From assembly GCA_020310875.1 (NCBI GenBank), contig CM035431.1, positions 16,972,267 to 17,036,266 of the forward strand: 64,000 nt of DNA, read 5' to 3'. Below are positions 47,990-58,579 of the stretch, in pieces. A program made the translations under genes and the position numbers. The notes below the pieces were generated by a model that did no database searches, was not told the DNA's origin, and saw only the letters and a list, made by a program, of their open reading frames with translations. This DNA is from Ceratopteris richardii (lineage: Eukaryota; Streptophyta; Polypodiopsida; Polypodiales; Pteridaceae). Numbering within the stretch: position 1 is the first letter of the stretch; every line of letters begins with the position of its first letter.

Positions 47990-48958
47990 TTAAGGAAACT
48001 CTTGGGAAGGCAGACTAAAACTGGGAAACCGTCTCTGAAGAGTGCTAACTCGCTCCCATGTGGCACTATCTTCTGAACTATCTTTCCACTTTACTAGACG
48101 CCCTTTATACAAGTGACTTCTCGTCCGTTTCTCTCGAGTGCATAGTGTGCTGTCAGGCTCATGTGGAATAGATTGAACAGAAATAGGCTCTACTACCTCA
48201 CTATCTGGAATGAGGTTGTCAAATTCACCCAGCCTTTTCTTAAGCTGGCTAACATGAAAAACTGGATGGATTTGACTATTCTCTGGAAGTTGGAGCTGGT
48301 AAGCCATCTTTCCTATTCTCTTAAGTATTTGGAAAGGTCCACAATACCTGGGAGATAGTTTTGGACAAGGTCCCGTCTTCATGGTTTCAGATCTAGATGG
48401 AACTCTAAGATAGACCTGCTCTCCTACCTCAAAGTTGATATCTCTCCTTTGAGGGTCAACATAGGCACTAGCTCTATCCTGAGCTCTCCTAATGTTGTCC
48501 TTAGCAAGCCTAAGCATATCGTTCATCTCTTCCAAGAAGTCCTTTGTAGCTTCAACTTTTTCATTCTGCAATCCTACTGCATAAGGAGCTCTTGGTTGAA
48601 ACCCATACATAAGCATAAATGGACTATGCCCAGTGGAAGAGTGTTTGGCACTATTATATGCAAACTCTACTATAGGTAAGTACTCTTCCCAATTAGTTTG
48701 CCTTTCATTTACATATGCTCGAAGCATATCCTCTAGGATTTGGTTAACCCTCTCTGTTTGCCCATCCGACTGTGGATGCTCGGCCATACTCATGCTAAGT
48801 TTCGTATCCAACCTTTTGAAGACTGCTCTCCAAAAGTGGCTAGTAAACTTCCTATCCCGATCGGAAACTATGTCTAAAGGAAGACCATATAACCGGTATA
48901 GGTTCTCCACAAAAAGTCTAGCCAACTTTGGTGTCTTCACTGTAGTACGTGTTGGAAT
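47990..48958 (-). pseudogene. Gypsy D integrase, downstream part with chromodomain-like tail
   Basis: A long frame. Integrase core with LPLDIVSDRDRKFTSHFW, HPQSDGQTERVNQILEDML and EFAYNSAKHSSTGHSPF; then the GPF/Y-like C-terminal module (LSPRYCGPFQILKRIGKMAY) and VFHVSQLKK; then LVKWKDSSEDSATWE, the tail typical of chromodomains in chromoviruses. Its right edge coincides with the left end of the CACTA transposon; the other integrase part lies beyond it from 58580. Fossil, split by insertion. Confidence 0.93.
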
Positions 48959-48968
48959 CACTACAACA
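48959..48968 (+). repeat. Left terminal inverted repeat of CACTA
   Basis: CACTACAACA, exact reverse complement of 58567-58576. Beyond 10 bp the match is partial (GGCATACC against GGTATACC). Confidence 0.95.
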
Positions 48969-48984
48969 TATGAAGGGCATACCA

Positions 48985-49215
48985 ACGCTGCATATACCGA
49001 CGGTCATAGTCGACGTCAGTATAGCCCTCGGAAAATCTGACTAAGAGATACCGACGGTCAAGTGACCGTCGGTATGACCGTTTTAAACGGATCGTTGGTG
49101 TGGCCCGCAGCCGTTGGTATAGGCGTCGATATAGGCGTCAGTATAGGCGTCGGTAATTTACTGGCATCTACCGATGCGTATACCGACGTCCATACCGGCG
49201 CCTATACCGGCGGTG
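48985..49215 (+). repeat. Left subterminal repeats of CACTA
   Basis: About a dozen degenerate TATACCGACG or CGTCGGTATA motifs in both orientations, including ATACCGACGGTC with the inverted GACCGTCGGTAT. In En/Spm, similar subterminal motifs are binding sites of the second element protein (TnpA); that role here is inferred. Confidence 0.85.
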
Positions 49216-49389
49216 AATTTTAAACATACCGCGAACCCGAGAGCAAAACTTCACATTTCTGTGCGTGTTTGAGTACTGTCGGTCTACTGTCGAACTTGCG
49301 CGTGCAAACCTGCATTGTCTTGTGCACACACACACACGGATCTCTCTCTCTACACACACACTCTCTCTCGGCTTAGATCTCACATCTTG
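49216..49389 (+). promoter_or_regulatory. Probable promoter and first non-coding exon of the CACTA genes
   Basis: A CA/CT-rich leader ends at a GTAAGT donor (49390). Transcription start not determined. Position between the subterminal repeats and the first splice donor fits a 5' untranslated exon. Confidence 0.45.
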
Positions 49390-49469
49390 GTAAGTGCTAC
49401 GCGTACTGTTAGCATTTGTGTTTCTCTATGCTTTAGGGTTTCTAATTTCTCTTTTCGTTGATTTTGCAG

Positions 49470-49556
49470 AAGTTCGTTGGCGTCGATTGTTTGGAATTGG
49501 ACGAGAGACGACCTACATTACGCTTTGACGACAACGATTCAAAGAGAGACATACTT
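49470..49556 (+). other. Predicted second non-coding leader exon of CACTA
   Basis: Bounded by TTTTGCAG (ends 49469) and GTAAGT (starts 49557); the preceding intron would be 80 bp (49390-49469). CG-rich compared with the flanking introns. Splicing is predicted from consensus sites only. Confidence 0.55.
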
Positions 49557-49585
49557 GTAAGTGATTCTTTTATTCGCTATTGATA

Positions 49586-49593
49586 GAGAGAGA

Positions 49594-49690
<97 letters not shown>

Positions 49691-49712
49691 AGAGAGAGAG
49701 AAGAGAAAGGAA
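49586..49712. repeat. (GA)n microsatellite
   Basis: About 125 bp of GAGAGA with occasional AAAG interruptions. Confidence 0.95.
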
Positions 49713-49721
49713 GATACACAT

Positions 49722-50310
49722 TAATTTACACATGCATACATACACACATACATGTACTCACATGCATGCTTACATACACACACCTATACACACATGCATG
49801 CTTACATACACACACACATATACACATATGCATGCATACACACACACATAAATTTACACACATGCATACATACACATGCATGCATACACACATACATACA
49901 CACACATATATACACATATGCATACATACACATACACACACATATACACACATACATACACACACGCATATATACACACATATACACACATGCATGCATA
50001 CATACACACACATATACCGGCATGCATGCATACACACATATATACACACATGCATACATACACACATATACACACATGCATGTATACATACACACACATG
50101 TATACACATGCATACACATAAACACACATACACATACATGCATGCATACATACACACACGTACACACACATGCACACACATGCATGCCTACATACACACA
50201 CATACACATACACACACATGTATACACATGTATACATACACACACACATGTACACATGCATACATTCACACACATATATACACACATGCATACATACACA
50301 CATATATTCC
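49722..50310. repeat. (TACACACA)n / (CATGCATA)n simple repeat
   Basis: About 590 bp of CA-rich 4- to 8-bp units (ACACATAC, CATGCATACA). Spurious His/Thr/Tyr and Cys/Val/Met frames across it are discounted. Confidence 0.95.
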
Positions 50311-50344
50311 TATTTTTATTTTGAAGTTTTTGTTTTACATCAAA

Positions 50345-51780
50345 TATATAAAAATAAGATTAGGGTTTTAGGGTTAAATATTTAAGATTAGGGTTTTAGG
50401 GTTAAATATTTAAGATTAGGGTTTTAGGGTTTTAACACCTACATAACATATATGCACACATACACATGCACATATAATACATGTATACATGTATATACAC
50501 ATGTATACAGAAATATACATATTTTAGGTCTAGATATTTAAGGTTAGGGTTTTAGGGTTTAGTATTTCATATTTAAGTCTAAGTCTTTCTGATTAGGGTT
50601 TTAGGATTTTAATACATAGATAACATATATACACAAACACACATATACATATAATACATACATACATGTAGATACACATGCATACAAAAATATACATATT
50701 TTAGATTTAAATCTTTAAGATTAGGGTTTTAGGGTTTTAACACCTACATAACATATATGCACACATACACATGCACATATATACATGTATATACACATGT
50801 ATACAGAAATATACATATTTTAGGTATAGATATTTAAGATTAGGGTTTTATGGTTTAGTATTTCAGATTTAAGTCTAAGTCTTTCTTATTAGGGTTTTAG
50901 GATTTTAATACGTAGATAACATATATACACAAACACACATATACATATAATACATACATACATGTAGATACACATGCATACAAAAATATACATATTTTAT
51001 ATTTAAATCTTTAAGATTAGGGTTTTAGGGTTATAACACCTACATAACATATATGCACACATACACATACACATATAATACATATATACATGTATATACA
51101 CTGTATACAGAAATATACATATTTTAGGTCTAGATATTTAAGATTAGGGTTTTAGAATTTAGTATTTCAGATTTAAGTCTAAGTCTTTCTGATTAGGGTT
51201 TTAGGATTTTAATACGTAGATAACATATACACAAGCACACATATACATATAATACATACATACATGTAGATACACATGCATACAAAAATATACATATTTT
51301 AGATTTAAATCTTTAAGATTAGGGTTTTAGGGTTATAACACCTACATAAGATATATGCACACATACACATGCACATGTAATACATATGTACATGTATATA
51401 CACATGTATACAGAAATATACATATTTTAGGTCTACATATTTAAGATTAGGGTTTTAGGGTTTAGTACTTCATATTTAAGTCTAAGTCTTTCTGATTAGG
51501 GTTTTAGGATTTTAATACGTAGATTACATATATACACAAACACACATATACATATAATACATACATACATGTAGATACACATGCATACAAAAATATACAT
51601 ATTTTAGGGTTTTAGCTTTATAACACCTACATAAGATATATGCACACATACACATGCACATGTAATACATATATACATGTATATACACATGTATACAGAA
51701 ATATACATATTTTAGGTCTACATATTTAAGATTAGGGTTTTAGGGTTTAGTATTTCAGATCTAGAATTTTAAGATTAGTG
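50345..51780 (+). repeat. Telo-box-rich tandem array, unit about 300 bp
   Basis: It opens with three 28-bp units (from 50356, 50384 and 50412) containing TTAGGGTTTTAGGGTT. About four and a half units of roughly 285-305 bp follow (AACACCTACATA landmarks at 50434, 50739, 51035, 51337 and 51622). Each unit carries two to three TTAGGGTTTTAGG blocks. The reverse complement is AAACCCTAA, the plant telo-box, related to the TTTAGGG telomere repeat. It is not a head-to-tail telomere tract. Confidence 0.9.
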
Positions 51781-52615
51781 TTTTAATTAGATATTTATAA
51801 TTAAATATATAAAATTAAATATATAAAAATAGGATCACGTAAGGAAAAAAAATCTGAATATATAAATAAATATATAAATAAAATAAGATAATTATATACA
51901 TAAATATATATAAAAAGAACTAGTGTTTTAAATAATTTGATTAAATATTTATAATTAGATATATAAAATTAAATATATAAAAATAGGATCACGTAAGGAA
52001 AAAAAATCTGAATATATAAATAAATATATATATAAAATAAGATAATTATATACATAAAGAAATATAAAAAGAACTAGTGTTTTAAATAATTTAATTAAAT
52101 ATATATAATTAAATATATAAAATTAAACATATAAAAATAGGATTATGTAAGGAAAAAAATCTAAATATATAAATAAATACATATATAAAATAAGATAATT
52201 ATATACATAAATAAATATAAAAAGAACTAGTGTTTTAAATAATTTAATTAAATATATAAAATTAAATATATAAAAATAGGATTACGTAAGGAAAAAAATC
52301 TGAATATATAAATAAATATATATATAAAATAAGATAATTATATACATAAATAAATATAAAAAAAACTAGTGTTTTAAATAATTTAATTAAATATTTATAA
52401 TTAAATATATAAAATTAAATATATAAAAATAGGATTATGTAAGAAAAAAATCTGAATATATAAATAAATATATATATAAAATAAGGTAATTATATACATA
52501 AATAAATATAAAAAGAACTAGTGTTTTAAATTATTTAATTAAATATATATAATTAAATATAATTAAGTAAAGAAAAAATCTGAATATATAAATAAATATA
52601 TAAATACACAAACAC
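51781..52615 (+). repeat. AT-rich tandem array, unit about 154 bp
   Basis: Landmark AGGATyACGTAAGG at 51831, 51985, 52139, 52278 and 52431, so units of mostly 153-154 bp (one of 139). Composition is almost wholly A and T. Confidence 0.92.
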
Positions 52616-53110
52616 ACATACTTGTATACCTATCTATATTCACATATATATACATATACACATATATATACACATGCATACAAATATATACATGTTTTAG
52701 TTCTAGGTCATTTGGATTAGGGTTTTAGGTTTTTAACACGTACATAACATATATACACACATACATATACACATATAATACATATATACATGTATATACA
52801 CATGTGTATAGAAATATACATAATTTAGGTCTAGATCTTTAAAATTAGGGTTTTAGGGTTTAGGCATACATATAACTTAATTAAGAGGAAAAAAATCTGA
52901 ATAAATAAATAAATATATATATAAAATAGGATCAATCAAGAAAAAAATCCGAATATATAGATAAAATAGGACAGCTATATAGATTAGGGTTTTAAAACTA
53001 GGATTTTAAGTTTTTTTAGGTATTTAAGTATTTAGGTCTTTAAGAGTTAGATTTTTAGGTTTAATAAAAAAACAAATGTTCTAAAATGTTCTAAAATATC
53101 CATATTGTAG
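52616..53110. repeat. Degenerate continuation of both arrays
   Basis: One further telo-box-type unit (about 52690-52870) and a partial AT-rich unit (about 52880-52975), then short TTTAGG-rich sequence up to the predicted splice acceptor. Confidence 0.7.
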
Positions 53111-53113
53111 CAG

Positions 53114-56100
53114 ATGGCTTCTTTGGATCCTGAAGAGAGAATGGCATGTCCTTGCACACAGTGCAAGTATCAAATTTATCAAAAACGACGGATTTGTACT
53201 GCACATGTTAGAGAGTATGGATCCTTTGATAGGAGTCGACTGGAAAACCTACGCTATCATTCGCATGGTCCCCCAGGTGAGCAGATGGACCCAAACGACA
53301 TTGCACCGGTAACCTCTCATGGACAAAAGAGAGCAAAAAAGGACTTAGACATAGAAGCAAGCACTAATAATATTACACAGAATGAACATATGGAAGAGAT
53401 GCTTGAAGCATTTTATGAGATGGACGAAGATCATGATGGTGAAGAAGGTGTCGACGAGAGTTTCATGGACACAACAAAAATTCCACGATCAAAAGTTGAT
53501 GAAGAATATGAAAACATGCGAAGATTAGCTCGTTTACCACTTTACAATGGAGCAAAGATATCTGTACTACGTGCTTCACTCGCGATGCTCAATCTGCAAT
53601 CCATTTATGGATGGGCGGATAGTAGTGTCACTGAATTGTTCAAGTAAGTGGAGAACAAATTGGCTTTCATTGTTGTATCACAATAACTTCATTTACTAAT
53701 ATCATTTTAATTGCTTATTGCAGGCTTCTTAAAGATCAAATTTTGCCAGAGGGCAATGACATGCCTCCAACACGTGGAGATGCAAAAAAACTTTTACAGT
53801 CCATTGGAATGGATTATACGAAAATTCATGCTTGTCCGAATGATTGCATTCTCTTTCGGAATGAGTATGAGCATCTCCACGTATGTCCAAAGTATGGAGC
53901 AAATAGATTTAGAGAAGACGTTATAGGCGAAGCAATCCCCGCAAAGGTTCTTTGCCACTTTCCTATCATTCCACGAATTAAGAACATGTTTAGATGCAAA
54001 TCTATAGCTGAGTTAATGTCATGGCATACAAAGAGCAGGTCTACAAATAATGTAATGCGAGTGCCAGCTGACTCTGATGCTTGGAAGCACATAGATAGTA
54101 AGTGGCTAGAGTTTGCTAGTGAGCCTCGGTCCATACGTCTAGGCCTAGCTATGGATGGAGTGAATCCATTTGGATTACGTAGTTCTTCATGGAGCACATG
54201 GCTTGTATGTTTGGTCAATTATAATATCCCACCATTGTTGGCCACAAAGAAAGGTCATTTATTATTAGCTCTTATTGTACCAGGTAAGTATAAGGTAAAA
54301 AACATGGATGTATATCTTGCACCACTTGTGGAAGAACTGCGCATTTTATGGGATGGGATCACTGTGCGTGACATGTCTCAACCTATAAGAAGACGAGACG
54401 TGCGAGTGCAAGGCATACTTATGTGGACAATGCATGATTGGCCTGGTTATGGTGAATGTTCAGGTTTATTGATTTCGGGTTACCATGCTTGTCCTTTATG
54501 CAGACCACGACTCGAAGCACGCTATTCCAAAGCACTACGTAAAACTGTCTATGAAGGACATCATAGATATTTGTCTGATGGGCATGTTTTACGTGAAGGA
54601 TAAATTGGTCGACAAGCACAACACCAAATGAAAGCTAGCGATTGGAAACAACTGTGGGTTGTCCATTTTTCATGAACTCCCTTATTGGAGTGAATTGGTG
54701 ATCAATCATTTGGTAGACCCGATGCATATTTTCAAGAATGTGGGAGAGATGCTTTGGAAAACTTTGATCGGAAAGAAAGAAAGCAAAGCACAAAGGGACG
54801 ACCTAGAAGAGCGAGTTCGTATGCGAGAGTTGTGGGCAATTACTAAGCCCAACGGAATAGTATCGTTACCAAGAGCTCCTTGGGTGCTTCACAGGATGGA
54901 AGAGCAACAAGTGAAGAAAACAATTTCAGAGTTTCATACACCTACTGGATGCATGAGATGTCTAAAGACTGCTTTCACACAAAACGACGATCTTGCAGGA
55001 CTCAAGTCTCATGATTGGCACAAGTTTTTACAGTTTGTGCTCCCTGTAGCCCTAAAAGATTGTCTTTCAGAGGATGTACGAAAAACCATTTATAAAATTA
55101 GTTCTTTAGTACAGTGGATATCTTCTAAAGAGATAAATAGAGATAGCATAGAGAGTGCGAAACTCAATGCTATCGAGGCTGTTTGTATGGTAGAGAAATA
55201 CTTTCCCACAAGTATTCTCACTATTCAACTTCATTTACTGGTTCATATAGTAGATGAAGTTGCAATAGCAGGAATTGTCCATAGTCGATGGATGTTCTTC
55301 TTAGAGCACTTTATGAAGACATTAAAAGGGTTTGTTTGACAGAGAGCACGTCTAGAGGGTAGCATGGCAGAGGGATGGCTTGTACAAGAATCTCTTGTAT
55401 TCATTACTGAGTTTTCACGTATATCAGATCCCGAAATGCCTCGCTTATGGAGCGATGATGAAGATGTTCATCTCGTAGGCGATGAACCACAAGGTAAAGG
55501 ATTGCAAAGAAAAATGGATGCAACTTTCAGAGAGAAAGCAATGAAGTTTTGCATAGTTAATTCTAAGCCTATGCAAAAGTGGTTAAAAAGGTATGAACTT
55601 GCCAAGGAAACTAACGCAAAGGAAAGAGCTCAGTTTCGAAGAAATCGTTCCACTTGATTTTTGCCTCTTCCATAAAATCTTCGACCTCTCCCACCTTTTC
55701 CAACACGCAAATGGTTAGATGCAGCAGTTTCACAAGCAAAGGCAGCGGGTGAAGATATCTCTGAAGAAGAAGAAGAACTCGCAAAAGGATGTGATTGGGA
55801 GTATATCAAATACGGTGCACTATGGTCTCATGGACGACACTTTCGAATCGCACAAATCGATCAAAACCGGTCTAATTTTGATAGTGGAGTGATGGTGAAT
55901 TTTTTGCAAAAAAGTAGAGCGAGTGCAAGAGATGGTAATGCTCTAGAAGGCGAGTTAGATTATTGTGGTGTGATTCAAGACATCTTGAAACTATCTTTCA
56001 AAAAGTTTGATTAGTTTGTTTTTGACGTGAAATGGTTCAAAGTAGTCACCTCTAGAAGAAACGCAACAGTGAGACGAGATATGAGCGGTTTGCTTCAAGT

Positions 56101-56476
56101 CGGCTCCACAAGATTATGGACAGATGAAAGGGATACATTTGTACTTCCCGAACACTGTGAACAAGTTGTTTTTATACCAGATTCAAAAGACCCAGAGTGG
56201 CTATTTGTTTTACAAGTCGCTCCACATAGTAGACAAATTTTTGAAAATGTAGATGTAGAAGAAAGTCCATCTCTAGTGGACTCAGAGATTCATTCGATAG
56301 TTGAGGAGGAAGAGATCATTGTTCGAGAAGAAGAGATCATTGTTCGAGAAGACGAAGCAATAGACGATGATCAGGAGGAAACCAGCATAGCAAGCGATTT
56401 AGAAGCCATCAATTTAGAGATAGATATTCTCGGTGCATCGGATCTTCAAGAGGATGCTAGAATAGAGGACTTTTGA
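53114..56476 (+). pseudogene. CACTA tnp2-type transposase gene, interrupted
   Basis: Exon 1 (53114-53643) encodes a transposase-associated domain with CPCTQCKY (about residues 14-21). A GT-AG intron (53644-53723, 80 bp) joins in frame to LLKDQILPEGNDMPPTRGD. The tnp2 catalytic region follows, with RLGLAMDGVNPFGLRSSS (about 54138), NMDVYLAPLVEEL (about 54300) and VQGILMWTMHDWPGYGECSG (about 54415), then SIFHELPYWSEL in another frame from 54659 and GLKSHDWHKF. The C-terminal part (to 56476) matches the DUF4218/DUF4216-type regions of plant CACTA proteins (LDYCGVIQDILKL). Breaks: a frame change between about 54590 and 54659, TGA at 55337 (a likely CGA change), TGA at 55655, TAA at 55673 and TAG at 56012. 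Product: DDE-type nuclease acting on the element's ends in the nucleus; non-functional here. Confidence 0.93.
53644..53723 (+). other. Intron of the tnp2-type gene
   Basis: 80 bp, GTAAGT...TTGCAG. Removal restores one frame across the conserved ELFKLLKDQILPEGN junction, which strongly supports splicing. Confidence 0.88.
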
Positions 56477-56581
56477 ATAAAAGACTTGTACGTACTAATT
56501 TTTGGTTTTTTTTTTGTTTATTCCCTATATTATTTTTCTTATCGCATGCTAATTATTTGAGTTCTTTTATTACAGAGCACG

Positions 56582-57817
56582 ATGGGAGACAGTCCTCTAG
56601 TCACTCCACAATCCATGACAGAGGAGCAGTTTTTGGAGTTCATCTCTCAAGTTCCTCCTGCATATATGGCCGCTGCATCACAGTATTGGATCGCTCGTGG
56701 TAGCACTCCTCCCGGCCTCACTCCTGGCAGCCTTACTCCTGCCGGCCTCACTCCCGTTGGCCTCACTCCCACTGGTGTCACTCCTGTCGGTGTCACTCCT
56801 GCCGGTGTCACTCCTGAGGGTGGTGCTACTCTCGTAGGAGGTATGTCTCCTAGCTTTGTGACTCCACCACAACCATCTTTGCTGCCATCTCCTACTGGGT
56901 CTACTAGTAGACATGTGCGTTCGACACCTCAGCGCAATACAAGGTCTGGCCCGTCTCGTAGATCAAGGTCATGCTCTGGAGCAGGAGGTTCTAGGAGTGG
57001 ATCTACAGGTAGGTCTGGATGCGGAGGAGGTGGTTGTTGTGGAGGCAGTGCGACGGACGTTGTGTCGCCCGCTTCTACTCCTAGGACGAGTACCTCAGAT
57101 GTAGGTACACCACGCAGTACACCATGTACACCTTGGGGTGCTCATGACCATGATGACTCCAAGGTGTATAGTATCCGAGATGGAGCTCCGGTGATGGATG
57201 CGGCTGGTAAAGCAATGCGTGCACGCATACGACAGCTTTTCTCCATCCAGTTTGGACACTCCATCATGCTGAAATGGAGTGAACAGGATAAAGATCGGAA
57301 GAATTATATCACACAGACGATTTACCAAGGGTTCCGACCAGCCGATGGACAGTCGATTGTCAGTTCAGAGTGGATTCTGCACACCGCACGTGAGGTCATG
57401 TCGCATCAATGATCCGAGGCTCATGATGCATTCAGAGAAGGCTTACCAAAGCCTATGTGGTTAGATGTTGAGGAGTGGGACATGATTCGTGATGAGCAGC
57501 AGGAGACTCCTGATCGATATCGCCAGCAACGAAATGCCGCAGCCACACGTCTAGACATGATTGGACTGTCACATTTGGGCAGCGGCGGATATGACACGAT
57601 GTGTCATGAGTTTGTAAGTACCATTTCATTTATTGAATTTATTTGTGTTAAATTTCTCATATATATTTCTCTAATCTTTTTATATTTGTTTCAGGAGCTG
57701 GCAATGGGTCGTCCTCCAACACGAACGGAGGAGTCTTATGGATATAGTCATGGGTTGACTGCACTATTGCTGGACTTGGAGGGACGCGGTGCGGTAGTTT
57801 CATGGGAGCGTTTATGA
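56582..57817 (+). pseudogene. CACTA second gene (TnpA/plant-transposase-like), one internal stop
   Basis: Starts 105 bp after the tnp2 stop. The N-terminus is followed by a five-residue repeat (GLTPx, about residues 43-80), a basic Ser/Gly/Arg-rich middle (residues about 115-160, with a GCGGGGCCGG run), then a conserved block from KVYSIRDGAPVM to IYQGFRP. A TGA at 57410 (likely from CGA) is followed in the same frame by KPMWLDVEEWDMI. A GT-AG intron (57614-57694, 81 bp) leads in frame to ELAMGRPPTRTE and SWERL. The GRPPTRTE-type ending recalls the plant transposase family of En/Spm second proteins (Transposase_24-like), by analogy a DNA-binding partner. A one-base change before the end may hide a final YDE motif and a third intron (57822-57904). 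Confidence 0.8.
57614..57694 (+). other. Intron of the CACTA second gene
   Basis: GTAAGT...TTTCAG, 81 bp, phase 0. Joins CHEF to ELAMGRPPTRTE without a frame change. Confidence 0.8.
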
Positions 57818-57904
57818 TGAGGTAATTAATTTATAAACTTGGTTTTTACTTGTTTGTAATTTTCATGTGAATTTATCTCATTCCATTAATGTTCTTTGTT
57901 GCAG

Positions 57905-58189
57905 GACTATTGATATGGAATGTTCTTTGCATGTGTATGGCAGTGGAAGACCAATATTTTGTATTTGATTTCCATATGGCAATACATTGCTTTGCCACAT
58001 TTTGTAAAAGCGTCATATATGACAGTGGTTTGCCACACTCTTGTACATGCTTCATTATTGAAATATATAACTTCTTTTGTACATGGTTCATTGTTCATTC
58101 TGATTATCAATCTCTTTTGTGTACAATAATACTCTGTTTCATGAAATCATATTTCGGTTGTCATTAGAGTACACATCACATGTACTCGG
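57905..58189 (+). other. CACTA 3' untranslated or spacer sequence
   Basis: Follows a predicted GT-AG intron (57822-57904). No coding similarity apart from a possible short last exon. Leads into the hairpin at 58190. Confidence 0.5.
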
Positions 58190-58280
58190 TTTTTTTTGGG
58201 CAGAGTGTATTGTCTTTTGTTCAGCAACATCATGGTAATGTTGCTGTAGCAAAAGACAAAACACTCTGCCCAAAAAAAAA
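58190..58280. repeat. Inverted repeat, arms about 41-43 bp
   Basis: The left arm (58190-58230, TTTTTTTGGGCAGAGTG... to ...CAGCAACAT) pairs with the right arm (58238-58280, ATGTTGCTG... to ...CACTCTGCCCAAAAAAAAA). There are two mismatches and one small gap around a 7-base loop. It lies just inside the right subterminal repeats. It could be a transcript-end hairpin or a small foldback element. Confidence 0.9.
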
Positions 58281-58284
58281 TTTG

Positions 58285-58566
58285 TAGGTATGGTTGTCGG
58301 TATACGCGCCGGTACTCCCAGTAGTGTCATCGGAATAACCGTCGGTACACCCAAGAGGCGATGCAGCAGAAGCCGATTACCGATGCATATACCGACGTTT
58401 ATACCGATGCATATACCGACGCTTTTATCGACACATATATCAACGTTTATACCGACGTCTATACCGACTCTTTGGTACCGACGTGCAAACCGACCTTTAT
58501 ACCGGCGTCGTGGCAAATAAAGCCGCGTTCATTTTCCTCGGTAAAAACCTCGGTATACCATCAATC
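58285..58566 (+). repeat. Right subterminal repeats of CACTA
   Basis: At least ten TATACCGACG or CGGTATAC-like motifs, mostly direct (about 58375-58505). They match the motif at the left end. Confidence 0.87.
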
Positions 58567-58576
58567 TGTTGTAGTG
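58567..58576 (-). repeat. Right terminal inverted repeat of CACTA
   Basis: TGTTGTAGTG, followed by the AAT target duplication at 58577-58579. Confidence 0.95.
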
Positions 58577-58579
58577 AAT

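Larger units (their letters stand above)
49557..53110 (+). other. Predicted 3.6-kb leader intron of CACTA, filled with repeats
   Basis: Donor GTAAGT at 49557; acceptor TTGTAG (53110) or CAG (53113), directly before the transposase start codon (53114). It contains no frames other than simple-repeat translations. It contains in order a GA run, a CA/TACA run, a telo-box-rich array and an AT-rich array. Confidence 0.6.
48959..58576 (+). mobile_element. CACTA (En/Spm) DNA transposon, structurally complete
   Basis: 9,618 bp. Terminal inverted repeats CACTACAACA (48959-48968) and TGTTGTAGTG (58567-58576), with the 3-bp target duplication AAT on both sides (48956-48958, 58577-58579), are the CACTA signature. 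GC-rich subterminal repeats built on TATACCGACG occupy about 200-270 bp at each end. Inside, on the plus strand: a leader with an intron-like 3.6-kb repeat-filled region, a tnp2-type transposase gene, and a second gene. Both genes are interrupted, so this copy would depend on a partner. Inserted in the integrase region of Gypsy D, hence the youngest insertion of the nest. Confidence 0.97.

Noticed and set aside
49561-50385. Frames rich in Arg/Glu, His/Thr/Tyr or Cys/Val/Met
   Set aside because: Translations of GA and CA/TACA microsatellites within the predicted CACTA leader intron.
50345-51780. A chromosome end or a true telomere tract
   Set aside because: The TTTAGGG-like motifs are dispersed in a 300-bp unit and lie inside a CACTA element with unique sequence on both sides.
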